Shown one piece after another: positions 55,817 through 64,000 of a stretch of DNA of 64,000 nt (its first letter is position 1; each line of letters begins with the position of its first letter). Location: positions 199,501 through 263,500 of the forward strand of contig NZ_CP116304.1 of the NCBI RefSeq assembly GCF_028010285.1. The letters are read 5' to 3'. The notes beneath the pieces were generated by a model that did not search any database, was not told the origin of the DNA, and was given only the letters and a program-made list of their open reading frames with translations. The position numbers and the translations under genes are program-made. The DNA is from Pseudomonas sp. Q1-7. GTDB lineage: Bacteria > Pseudomonadota > Gammaproteobacteria > Pseudomonadales > Pseudomonadaceae.

Positions 55817-55866
55817 GACTGTTTCGGATGAGTAAGGCGCGTCCCGGTTGGCCAAAAAAGTCGTTT

Positions 55867-55896
55867 GAACATCCTGTCGTATAGGGCGGGATGTTC
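55867..55896. promoter_or_regulatory. Dyad GAACATCC / GGATGTTC
   Basis: Perfect 8-base inverted arms with a 14-base spacer, followed by a further GGATGTTT. It lies between the hairpin and the HDOD gene. It could be an operator; no regulator can be named. Confidence 0.35.
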
Positions 55897-56119
55897 GGAT
55901 GTTTGCACGGGGATGTCCTGCGCGGTGATCGTGAAACTATCCGGTGCCATGGAGACGTCCAGTCAGTCCGATTAAACGGTCTCGGCCGCCTCGCGTCGAG
56001 GTAGCCAGCGCCACGGAAGTGCCCTTGAGTGTCGGCGCAGTTTTTTGGGCAGGATACCGCCCCAGACCCGAGTTCTCCGGGTAGACTGCGCGCTCAGCCA
56101 ACTTCCGCCATCGCCCCTC

Positions 56120-56986
56120 ATGGTTCAAGAACTCACCGCCGAGCAGATCCGCCAGGTCCTGCAGGGCATCAGCGTACCGCCGCAGCCGCAAATCATGGTC
56201 GACCTGCAAATGGAGCAGGTCATGCCCAACCCGGACCTGAAGACCATCGCCCGCCTGATCAGCCAGGACCCGGGCCTCTCCGGTGCGCTGCTGAAGATCG
56301 TCAACTCGCCCTTCTTCGGCCTCGCCAATCGCATCGCCTCGATCCAGCAGGCGGTGAACCTGCTGGGCTGCAACACGGTGATCAACCTGATCAACGCGCA
56401 GTCGATCAAGGGCGAGATGAGCGACGAAACCATCGTTACCCTGAACCGTTTCTGGGACACCGCCCAGGACGTCGCCATGACCTGCCTGACCCTGGCCAAG
56501 CGCATCGGCTACCAGTCGGCGGACGAGGCCTATGCCCTCGGGCTGTTCCACAACTGCGGCGTGCCGCTGATGATCAAGCGCTTCCCGGACTACATGGTGG
56601 TGCTGGAGGAGGCCTACGCCAGCGCGAGTCCCGAGCGCCGCGTGGTGGACACCGAGAATCGCCTGCTGAATACCAACCATGCGGTGGTCGGCTATTTTAC
56701 CGCGCGCTCCTGGCGCCTGCCGGAGCACCTCTGCGAGGCCATCGCCAACCACCACAACGCCTTGTCGATCTTCAGCGACGACTCCGGGCGCGACGCCCAG
56801 CTCAAGACACTGCTGGCGATCCTCAAGATGGCCGAACACATTTGCGCCTCGCATCTGGTGCTGGGCAACCAGGCCGAGGACTATGAGTGGCTGAGCATCC
56901 GCGCCCAGGTGCTGGACTATGTGGGACTGTCGGAGTACGACTTCGAGAACCTCAAGGAAAGCATTCGCGAGCTCGGTCTGAGCTGA
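56120..56986 (+). CDS. HDOD domain protein
   Basis: A 288-residue protein made almost entirely of an HDOD domain (about residues 20-220): VPPQPQIMVDLQMEQVMPNP, ISQDPGLSGALLKIVNSPFF, LGLFHNCGVPLMIKRFPDY and AIANHHNAL. HDOD proteins are catalytically degenerate HD relatives used as signalling scaffolds. Start ATG at 56120 (MVQELTAEQIRQVL); an earlier opening at 56045 has no ribosome site. It is followed 29 bases later by mutM. Confidence 0.9.
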   Translation: MVQELTAEQIRQVLQGISVPPQPQIMVDLQMEQVMPNPDLKTIARLISQDPGLSGALLKIVNSPFFGLANRIASIQQAVNLLGCNTVINLINAQSIKGEMSDETIVTLNRFWDTAQDVAMTCLTLAKRIGYQSADEAYALGLFHNCGVPLMIKRFPDYMVVLEEAYASASPERRVVDTENRLLNTNHAVVGYFTARSWRLPEHLCEAIANHHNALSIFSDDSGRDAQLKTLLAILKMAEHICASHLVLGNQAEDYEWLSIRAQVLDYVGLSEYDFENLKESIRELGLS

Positions 56987-57015
56987 GCTCCGCTGCGCCA
57001 TGAACCGAGATACCG

Positions 57016-57828
57016 ATGCCTGAACTACCTGAAGTCGAAACCACCCGCCGCGGCATCGCGCCTTTCCTCGAAGGCCAGCGCGTCAGCCGGGTGATCGTGC
57101 GTGAACGCCGCCTGCGCTGGCCCATTCCCGAAGACCTGGACGTGCGTCTGTCCGGCCAGCGCATCCTGCGCGTGGAACGCCGTGCCAAGTACCTGCTGCT
57201 GGGCGCCGAAGCCGGCACCCTGATCAGCCACCTGGGCATGTCCGGCAGTCTGCGCCTGGTGGAAGCCGGCCTCGAAGCGGCCAGGCACGAGCACGTGGAT
57301 ATCGAGCTGGAGTCGGGCATGGCCCTGCGCTATACGGACCCGCGTCGCTTCGGCGCGCTGCTCTGGAGCGAGGACCCGCTGAACCACGAGCTGCTGCGCC
57401 ACTTGGGGCCGGAGCCGCTGACCGAGCTGTTCGACGGCGAGCGCCTGTTCCAGCTGTCCCGTGGCCGCGGCATGGCGGTGAAGCCGTTCATCATGGACAA
57501 CGCAGTGGTGGTGGGCGTCGGCAACATCTACGCCAGCGAGGCGCTGTTCGCCGCCGGCATCGATCCACGCCGCGAAGCCGGCTCGATTTCCCGGGCGCGC
57601 TATCTGAAGCTGGCGGTGGAGATCAAGCGCATCCTCGCCCAGGCCATCGAGTGCGGCGGCACCACCCTGCGCGACTTCGTCGGCGGCGACGGCAAGCCCG
57701 GCTACTTCCAGCAGGAGCTCTGGGTGTACGGGCGCGGCGGCGAGTTCTGCAAGCAGTGCGGCTCCGGCCTCCGGGAAGTCCGTCTCGGCCAGCGCGCCAG
57801 CGTCTATTGCCCGCGCTGCCAGCGCTGA
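57016..57828 (+). CDS. mutM: Formamidopyrimidine-DNA glycosylase
   Basis: A 270-residue base-excision repair enzyme removing 8-oxoguanine. The catalytic N-terminal proline (P2) and E3 are in [14 protein letters not shown]. The helix-two-turn-helix region includes [20 protein letters not shown]. The C-terminal zinc finger has four cysteines: CKQCGSG and CPRCQR. Complete and of normal length. It may be co-transcribed with the HDOD gene. Confidence 0.97.
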   Translation: MPELPEVETTRRGIAPFLEGQRVSRVIVRERRLRWPIPEDLDVRLSGQRILRVERRAKYLLLGAEAGTLISHLGMSGSLRLVEAGLEAARHEHVDIELESGMALRYTDPRRFGALLWSEDPLNHELLRHLGPEPLTELFDGERLFQLSRGRGMAVKPFIMDNAVVVGVGNIYASEALFAAGIDPRREAGSISRARYLKLAVEIKRILAQAIECGGTTLRDFVGGDGKPGYFQQELWVYGRGGEFCKQCGSGLREVRLGQRASVYCPRCQR

Positions 57829-57897
57829 ATCCGTGCCGGGCCGGCCGGTTCGGCATCTCGCCTACCCACTCACAACGACAAGAAAGAAGACGGTTCC

Positions 57898-58476
57898 ATG
57901 CAAGGCAACTACCTGCCCCGCAATCCTTTTGCCGAGGCGATCGGCCATGGCGTGCTGCGCCTGATGGGCTGGCGCATCGAGGGACGCCTGCCGGCCCTCG
58001 ACAAGTTCGTGGTGATCGGCGCCCACCACACCTCCAACTGGGATTTCGTGCTCTTCCTCGCGGTGAAGTTCGTGCTGCGCCTGAACGCCCGCTGGTTCGG
58101 CAAGCACACCCTGTTCCGCTGGCCCTTCGCCGGGCTGCTGCGGCGCTGGGGTGGCGTGCCCATTCATCGCCACCTCAAGTCGAACAGGGTCGACCAGGCG
58201 GTGGAGCGTTTCCGCGAAAGCCGCGAGTTCATGCTGGTGATCTCGCCGGAAGGCACGCGCAAGCGAGTGGAACGCTGGAAGATGGGCTTCTACCACATCG
58301 CCCGTGGCGCCGGCGTGCCCATCGTCCCGACAGCCCTGGACTACGTGGGGCGGCGGGTGGTGATCGGCCCGCCTTTCGTTCCCAGCGGCGACGAGCAGTC
58401 CGACCTGCGCCAGCTGCTGGCCTTCTACCGGCCCCACGTCCCGAAAAAACCCGACTACGCTTTCAATGGCGATTGA
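57898..58476 (+). CDS. 1-acyl-glycerol-3-phosphate acyltransferase-like protein
   Basis: A 192-residue PlsC-family acyltransferase. Motif I is HHTSNWD (H-x4-D), with the substrate motif VPIHRH and the third motif ISPEGTRKR. It should transfer an acyl chain to a lysophospholipid or similar acceptor at the inner membrane. It is shorter than the housekeeping PlsC and belongs to a subgroup whose acceptor is not clear. It follows mutM by about 70 bases. Confidence 0.88.
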   Translation: MQGNYLPRNPFAEAIGHGVLRLMGWRIEGRLPALDKFVVIGAHHTSNWDFVLFLAVKFVLRLNARWFGKHTLFRWPFAGLLRRWGGVPIHRHLKSNRVDQAVERFRESREFMLVISPEGTRKRVERWKMGFYHIARGAGVPIVPTALDYVGRRVVIGPPFVPSGDEQSDLRQLLAFYRPHVPKKPDYAFNGD

Positions 58477-58548
58477 AGGCCATCACGCTGTCAGTCCGCC
58501 CCGCACTGATATAGTTTTCCGCACACCCATAGCTGAAGGATCGCCCGC

Positions 58549-58887
58549 ATGAACCTGTTCCGCACGACCGCTGCTGTCCTGGCGCTGACCACTGGCCTGC
58601 TGGCGCTGCCGGCGAATGCGGAAGTGGTGCAGGAAAACGTCAGCGGCGACCCCATGTACACCGCCGACGCCCCCACCGGCTACCGCATGGCCGGCGACAT
58701 CGTCATTGCCCGGCCGCTGCTGCTGGGCGCCACCATCATCGGCACCGGCCTGTTCATCATCAGCCTGCCGTTCTCCGCCTTGGGCGGTAACGTCGAAGAA
58801 GCGGCCCAGGAACTGGTGGTGGTGCCGGCCAAGGAAACCTTCGTGCGCTGCCTGGGTTGCACCATGAGCGGCTACCGGAAAGATTGA
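58549..58887 (+). CDS. Small exported membrane-associated protein, 112 residues
   Basis: The protein has a signal peptide ending near LPANAEVVQE. A hydrophobic segment follows (PLLLGATIIGTGLFIISLPF, about residues 56-75), then a C-terminal part with ETFVRCLGCTMSGYRKD. Homologues are common in Pseudomonas; some are labelled multidrug transporter on weak grounds, and I see nothing to support that. Function unknown. It is preceded by GAAGGATCGCCCGC and followed by a terminator. Confidence 0.8.
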   Translation: MNLFRTTAAVLALTTGLLALPANAEVVQENVSGDPMYTADAPTGYRMAGDIVIARPLLLGATIIGTGLFIISLPFSALGGNVEEAAQELVVVPAKETFVRCLGCTMSGYRKD

Positions 58888-58901
58888 TTCCTGCTCCCCC
58901 G

Positions 58902-58927
58902 CGACGGCCCCTCATTCGGGGCCGTCG
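58902..58927 (+). terminator. Hairpin terminator after the small exported protein gene
   Basis: CGACGGCCCC and GGGGCCGTCG form a 10-bp stem with a six-base loop, 14 bases past the stop. Only GCGTTTC follows, so the T run is weak. It also separates the gene from convergent ggt. Confidence 0.72.
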
Positions 58928-58978
58928 GCGTTTCAGGGGGGGCGCTCGCCGCGCGGGTGAACCCCGGCAGGGTCGGCG

Positions 58979-60688
58979 CTACCGCACCTTGTCGATTTCG
59001 AGCACGCTGGAAAGGCCGAGGCCGCGCGGGTCGCTGGCGGCTTCCAGGCTGCCCTTGGCCTTGTTCCAGAACAGCACCTGCTGGTTGCCGTAGTTGCGCT
59101 CCAGGGGCTTGAGGCTGTAGCCACGGGCGCGCAGTTCGGCGCTTTCGCTGCTGCTGAAGGCGCCCGGTTCGTGCTCGATCTGGTCCGGAAGGTACTGGTG
59201 GTGATAGCGCGCCACCGCCGGCCAGCGATTCACCGGCTGACCATCCAGGTACTCCAGCACCGAGAGCAGCACCATGCTGGGAATCCGGCTGCCGCCCGGC
59301 GTGCCGAAGGCGGTGAAGGCCTCGTCGCTCTCGATGAAGGTGGGGCTCATGGAGGACAGCGGTCGCTTGCCCGAGCCCACCGCATTGGCCTGGCTGGCGG
59401 TCAGCCCATAGGCGTTGGCACCTTCCGGGTTGGCGGCGAAGTCGTCCATTTCGTCGTTGAGCAGCACGCCGGTGCCGGGCACGGTGAAGGCCGCGCCGAA
59501 GGGCAGGTTGATGGACAGGGTGGCGGCCACCGCGTTGCCGTCCTTGTCGATCACCGCGAAATGGGTGGTGTGATCGCCTTCGCGCCAGGGCGGCGACGGC
59601 GGCAGGCTGCTGCTGGGGGTGGCGCGGCGGGCGTCGATGCCTTTCGCCAGCCGCTTCAGGTAGTCGGCGTCGAGCAGTTTGGCAGTGGGGATGGCGACGA
59701 AATCCGGGTCGCCGAGCAGGCCACGGTCGCGGTAGGCGCGGCGCAACGCTTCCACCACGTAATGGGTGCGCTGCACGCGGTCGGCCGTGCGCCAGGGCAG
59801 TTCCTGCAGCATGGCCAGGCTCTGGGCCAGGGCGATGCCGCCGGCCGACGGTGGCGGGGCGCTGATCAGCTCGCGGCCTTCGGCCAGGCGGAAGCGGATC
59901 GGCTGGCGCTCCACGGTCTTGTACTCGGCCAGGTCGCGCAGGCTCCAGATGCCGCCGGCGGCATTCACGCCCTGTACCAGTTTGTCGGCGGTGGCACCGC
60001 TGTAGAACCCGGCCTTGCCGTAGCGGGCGATGCGCTCGAGTGTGTCGGCCAGCTCCGGTTGGCGCAGCAGGCTGAACTCCTCCGGGATCTCGCCCTTGTG
60101 GTCGAGGAACAGCCGCGCCGTCTCGCGGTCGTCGCGCAGGGACGACAGGCGCCAGGCGGCGCGTTCGCGGTAGATGCGATCCACCGAGATGCCGTCGCGG
60201 GCCAGGCGGATGGCCGGGGTCAGGCTGTCGGCCAGGGGCAGGCGGCCGTAGCGGCCGGAGAGATCGGCCAGGGCCGCCGGCAGGCCGGGGATGGCGGCGG
60301 CCAGCGCGCCGTCCAGGGACAGGGCGGGATCGACCTTGCCGTTGCGCACGTAAAGGCGCGCGTGGGCGGCCAGGGGGGCACGTTCGCGGGCGTCGAGGAA
60401 GCGGTAGACGGGCTTGTCGCCGCCCTGGCGGAGCAGGAAGAAACCGCCGCCGCCGAGGCCCGATCCGTAGGGCTCGGCCACCGCCAGGGCAGCGCTGATG
60501 GCGACCGCGGCGTCGAAGGCGTTACCGCCGTGGGCCAGGGTTTCCAGGCCGGCCACGGTGGCCGATGGGTGGGGGGTGGCGACCGCCGCGCGGCCAGGCT
60601 CGGCGGCCTGCAGGGCGCCCGCGCAGAGCAGGAGCAGCGTCGCGAGCAGCGCGCCGCGGCGGTTGGCGCCGCAATCCGGGCGGCCCAT
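58979..60688 (-). CDS. ggt: Gamma-glutamyltransferase
   Basis: A 569-residue periplasmic Ntn hydrolase acting on glutathione and other gamma-glutamyl compounds. A signal peptide precedes residue about 30. The autocleavage and catalytic threonine is T374 in GDHTTHFAVIDKDG. Large-subunit motifs (GGNAFDAAVAISAALAV, GSGLGGGGFFLLRQ) and the small-subunit SSMSPTFIE, GTPGGSRIPSMVL are present. It ends near a fdx gene transcribed in the same direction. Confidence 0.95.
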   Translation of the reverse strand: MGRPDCGANRRGALLATLLLLCAGALQAAEPGRAAVATPHPSATVAGLETLAHGGNAFDAAVAISAALAVAEPYGSGLGGGGFFLLRQGGDKPVYRFLDARERAPLAAHARLYVRNGKVDPALSLDGALAAAIPGLPAALADLSGRYGRLPLADSLTPAIRLARDGISVDRIYRERAAWRLSSLRDDRETARLFLDHKGEIPEEFSLLRQPELADTLERIARYGKAGFYSGATADKLVQGVNAAGGIWSLRDLAEYKTVERQPIRFRLAEGRELISAPPPSAGGIALAQSLAMLQELPWRTADRVQRTHYVVEALRRAYRDRGLLGDPDFVAIPTAKLLDADYLKRLAKGIDARRATPSSSLPPSPPWREGDHTTHFAVIDKDGNAVAATLSINLPFGAAFTVPGTGVLLNDEMDDFAANPEGANAYGLTASQANAVGSGKRPLSSMSPTFIESDEAFTAFGTPGGSRIPSMVLLSVLEYLDGQPVNRWPAVARYHHQYLPDQIEHEPGAFSSSESAELRARGYSLKPLERNYGNQQVLFWNKAKGSLEAASDPRGLGLSSVLEIDKVR

Positions 60689-60691
60689 GGG

Positions 60692-61075
<384 letters not shown>

Positions 61076-61167
61076 TCAAGGCCGAGGGCGCGGAGTTTAC
61101 GTGCGGCAAAGGAGCAAGCCCGAGGCCATTTCCAACGCCGCCATTCCGACGTGCAGCCGGTCCTGGG

Positions 61168-61713
<546 letters not shown>

Positions 61714-61746
61714 TTAGGTGGCACACGGGGACGTGCGGCAGGCGCG

Positions 61747-63342
61747 TCAGGCCCGCGCCAGGCGTTCGGCCAGGGCGCTGGCCAGCTTGGCCGTGATGCC
61801 ATAGACCGACAGCTGCGGGTTGGCGCCGATGCTGGTCGGGAACAGCGAGCCATCGTGGATCGACAGGTTGGCCAACTGGTGGTGCCGGCCCAGGCTGTCT
61901 GTCACGGCCTGCGCCGGATCCTCGCCCATGGCGCAGCCACCCATCACATGGGCGCTGCCCAGGCGCGCGCGGTGCAGTTCCAGCGGCAGGCCGTCGATCA
62001 GGTTGCGCGCTTCGTCGAGGGTCTTCACGTAGCCGGCGCCGTTATGCAGCGGCAGCACGGCGCGGGCACCGGCGGCGAGCTGGATTTCGGCCATGACGTG
62101 GAAGGCGCGGCGAATGCCGTCCCAGGTGTAGTCGGTCATGCGGTAGTCGAGCACCGGGCTGCCGTCCCCGCGCAGCTCCACCGTGCCCTCGGCGCTCTCC
62201 GGGTGGAAGCCGTCGCGCATCAGCGCCAGCATCACGTTGGTATGGGGTAGCTGTTCCATGCGCAGGGCGTTGTCGACGCCGAAGTGTCCCAGCAGGGTGG
62301 TGGTGAGCGCGGGTTGCAGCGGCGGTACTTCCAGTTTGTAGGACATGCGCCCGGTGGTGCCGTCATCCCACTGGAAGTGGTCGGAATAGATGGATTGCGG
62401 CGCGCCGTAGAAGGGGTTGATGACCCGGTCGAACTGCGCGGCGGAGAAGTTCACCACGTGCAGGAAGGTGCGTTTGCCGAGCCGGCCGTTGGGGTCCGGC
62501 GCCCGGGAGCGCAACAGCACGCCGGGGGTGTTGATGCCACCGCCGGCGAGCACATAGTGGCGGGCCCTGACGGTGATCCGGCGGCCGTTGGGCGCCACGC
62601 AGCGCTCGTCCAGGCCGAGGCATTCGATGCCGGTGACCTTGTCGCCGTCGATTAGCAGCTTTTCGGCGCGGGCGAGGTAGAGCAACTCGCCACCCTTGTC
62701 CAGGGTGGCGGGAATGGTGGTGACCAGCATCGATTGCTTGGCGTTGGTCGGGCAGCCCACGCCGCAGTAGCCCAGGTTCCAGCAACCGCGCACATTGCGC
62801 GGGATCACCTTCCAGTGCAGGCCGAGCTTTTCGCAGCCCAGGCGGATCACGTCGTTGTTCGGGTTCGGCGGGATGGCCCAGGGCGACACGCCCAGGCGCT
62901 GTTCCATTTTCTCGAACCAGGGCGCCATCTCGGCCGCCGACAGGCCTTTCACGCCGTGCTCGCGGGCCCAGTGCTCAAGGGTCGGTTCCGGCGTGCGGAA
63001 GCTGGACGTCCAGTTCACCAGGGTGGTGCCGCCCACCGCGCGGCCCTGGAGGATGGTGATGGCGCCATCCTTGGTCATGCGCCCGATGCCTTCCTGGTAG
63101 AGGCTCGAGTACGCGTCGGCCTCCTGCATTTTGAAGTCGGAGCTGGTCTTCAGCGGGCCTTCCTCGATCAGCAGGACCTTGAAACCGGCCGCGCTGAGGA
63201 TTTCCGCCGTGGTGCCGCCGCCCGCGCCGCTGCCGACGATGGCAACATCGGCTTCCAGGGTCAGGTCGCTGTCCAGGCGTGAGCCGTTGTGGGTTTTCCA
63301 GCCGCGGGCCAGGCCTTCGGCGAAGGGATCGGGTACAGGCAT
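61747..63342 (-). CDS. GMC-family FAD-dependent oxidoreductase
   Basis: A 531-residue glucose-methanol-choline oxidoreductase. The FAD Rossmann motif is VAIVGSGAGGGTTAEILSAA near residue 33. The middle has a Cys-rich CWNLGYCGVGCPTNAKQS segment typical of the gluconate or long-chain alcohol dehydrogenase subgroup. The C-terminus holds GGCAMGEDPAQAV and TSIGANPQLSVYGITAKLA. It is encoded just after a Tat-exported small subunit, matching heterodimeric membrane dehydrogenases. The substrate is unknown. Confidence 0.9.
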   Translation of the reverse strand: MPVPDPFAEGLARGWKTHNGSRLDSDLTLEADVAIVGSGAGGGTTAEILSAAGFKVLLIEEGPLKTSSDFKMQEADAYSSLYQEGIGRMTKDGAITILQGRAVGGTTLVNWTSSFRTPEPTLEHWAREHGVKGLSAAEMAPWFEKMEQRLGVSPWAIPPNPNNDVIRLGCEKLGLHWKVIPRNVRGCWNLGYCGVGCPTNAKQSMLVTTIPATLDKGGELLYLARAEKLLIDGDKVTGIECLGLDERCVAPNGRRITVRARHYVLAGGGINTPGVLLRSRAPDPNGRLGKRTFLHVVNFSAAQFDRVINPFYGAPQSIYSDHFQWDDGTTGRMSYKLEVPPLQPALTTTLLGHFGVDNALRMEQLPHTNVMLALMRDGFHPESAEGTVELRGDGSPVLDYRMTDYTWDGIRRAFHVMAEIQLAAGARAVLPLHNGAGYVKTLDEARNLIDGLPLELHRARLGSAHVMGGCAMGEDPAQAVTDSLGRHHQLANLSIHDGSLFPTSIGANPQLSVYGITAKLASALAERLARA

Positions 63343-63383
63343 GTCAGGGTCTCGGACGAGTTCTTGTTATGGGAGACGGGCGC

Positions 63384-63929
63384 TCAGATCGACGGTGGGC
63401 CCGGATAGCCGCAGTGCGCCCAGGATTCCGGCCGGCCGTACCAGGCCATCATCACCAGCTTCAGCAGCGCGGCGTGGCCCATCTTCAGCAGGCCGATGGC
63501 GCTGTTCTCCCAGCGTTCGAGGAATTCTCGGATCGCCTGGTCGCTGGCCTTCTCCCAACTGCCCCAGACGCCGGTGAGCGGGCCGCGGGTGATGGGCAGG
63601 GCGAGCACGTCGAACAGCTGCAGCGTCAGCTTGAGCATTTCCGGCGACAGATGGTGCAGGGCGTAGTCCAGGCTCTGCAGGGTGCCGTCCACCGCCTGGG
63701 GCATACGCTCGGTGGGTACGGCGCCTTCCAGCATCACCGGCGCCAGGGCGCGGAGGAACGGCAGGTCGGACTCGCGCAGCACTGCGAAGCCGACAGCCGG
63801 GCCGCTGGCCGAGCAGCCGGTGAGGCTGGCGGTGACCCCGGCGGTGGCGAGGAAGGCCGAGCCGAACAGGCCGACCTTGAGCAGGTGGCGCCGGGAAAGA
63901 CCGGGCGCCTGGAAAGTGGTTTCGCTCAT
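63384..63929 (-). CDS. Tat-exported small subunit of a GMC dehydrogenase
   Basis: A 181-residue protein with a twin-arginine signal (SRRHLLKVGLFGSAFLATAG) followed by a lipobox-like LTGC near residue 39. The rest (FLRALAPVMLEGAVPTERMP and similar) resembles gluconate 2-dehydrogenase subunit 3-type proteins. It would carry its GMC partner, which has no export signal, through the Tat system. The genes are adjacent and in the same direction. Confidence 0.87.
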   Translation of the reverse strand: MSETTFQAPGLSRRHLLKVGLFGSAFLATAGVTASLTGCSASGPAVGFAVLRESDLPFLRALAPVMLEGAVPTERMPQAVDGTLQSLDYALHHLSPEMLKLTLQLFDVLALPITRGPLTGVWGSWEKASDQAIREFLERWENSAIGLLKMGHAALLKLVMMAWYGRPESWAHCGYPGPPSI

Positions 63930-63957
63930 TGTTGTTATCTGCCTGCGAAAGCCCGGT

Positions 63958-64000
63958 TCAGCGGACGAAGAGTGTGTACACCAGCTTCTGGATGGCCTTG
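63958..64000 (-). CDS. C-terminal end of a gene running out of the window, possibly aldehyde dehydrogenase
   Basis: Thirteen codons are visible before a TGA at 63958-63960 (product end AIQKLVYTLFVR). The frame is open to the window edge. In P. aeruginosa an aldehyde dehydrogenase gene precedes this GMC oxidoreductase pair, which suggests the identity; the fragment itself is too short to prove it. Confidence 0.4.
   Translation of the reverse strand, partial: KAIQKLVYTLFVR

Larger units (their letters stand above)
55763..56119. other. Intergenic region after the microcin-like gene
   Basis: No convincing gene in 357 bases; the minus-strand frame at 55579-55950 is antisense to the peptide gene. 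It contains the 16-bp hairpin at 55780-55816 and the dyad at 55867-55896. No candidate immunity protein with membrane helices is visible on either strand. Confidence 0.7.

Noticed and set aside
55579-55950. A 123-codon minus-strand frame that could have been an immunity gene
   Set aside because: It is mostly antisense to the Gly-rich peptide, giving a Pro/Ser/Ala-rich product, and has no membrane segment or ribosome site.

Overview
The window is a 64 kb piece of a high-GC gamma-proteobacterial chromosome, almost certainly a Pseudomonas. Gene content and order match known Pseudomonas loci closely: the malonate decarboxylase operon, the agu/spu polyamine cluster, lgt-thyA-folA, ilvD, and mutM-ggt-fdx-coaD. 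The intergenic spaces carry the palindromic REP sequences (core around GAATTCATTCGCGA) typical of the genus. No rRNA, tRNA, CRISPR array, transposase or integrase was recognised.

Layout. (1) 1-672: C-terminus of a TonB-dependent receptor. (2) 918-8273: mdcABCDEGH-madLM for malonate uptake and biotin-independent decarboxylation. The likely LysR regulator mdcR lies at 9491-10408, separated from the operon by two lower-GC genes of unknown function. (3) 10652-12633: a small serine hydrolase and an MFS exporter. (4) 12854-24446: a sulfur-scavenging region with cystine/cysteine uptake (tcyN, tcyL, tcyJ) plus dcyD, a solitary MetQ-type binding protein, a trans-sulfuration PLP enzyme, the 1-Cys peroxiredoxin lsfA, and ssuEADCBF for sulfonates. 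(5) 24623-39796: arginine/polyamine catabolism. It holds aguA, aguB, aguR, a polyamine-binding protein and spuI on the minus strand, and spuABCDEFGH on the plus strand. Together they cover agmatine to putrescine, gamma-glutamylation and transamination of polyamines, and putrescine/spermidine import. (6) 39932-53462: housekeeping genes (NRDE protein, TauE-type exporter, lgt, thyA, RNase T2, a GTPase/membrane-protein pair, two NCS2 purine permeases, folA, a phosphoesterase, ilvD). (7) 53730-64000: rlmI, an HDOD protein, mutM, an acyltransferase, ggt, fdx, coaD, a GMC oxidoreductase with its Tat-exported partner, and the end of a probable dehydrogenase.

The most unusual object is at 55496-55762, between rlmI and the HDOD gene. 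It is an 88-residue, cysteine-free, glycine-rich peptide with a double-glycine-type leader ending in Ser-Gly-Ala. Glycine occupies every fourth position for ten consecutive steps, and a 12-residue motif is repeated at the two ends of the mature region. It sits behind about 300 bases of AT-rich DNA and ahead of a perfect 16-bp hairpin, with no transporter or immunity gene beside it. It looks like an orphan class II microcin/bacteriocin precursor. Other points of interest are a PuuR/PauR-like dyad between spuI and spuA, a triple GATA-N2-TATC array before aguB, a recurring AATAAG element before the sulfur genes, and the two-gene insertion between madM and mdcR.
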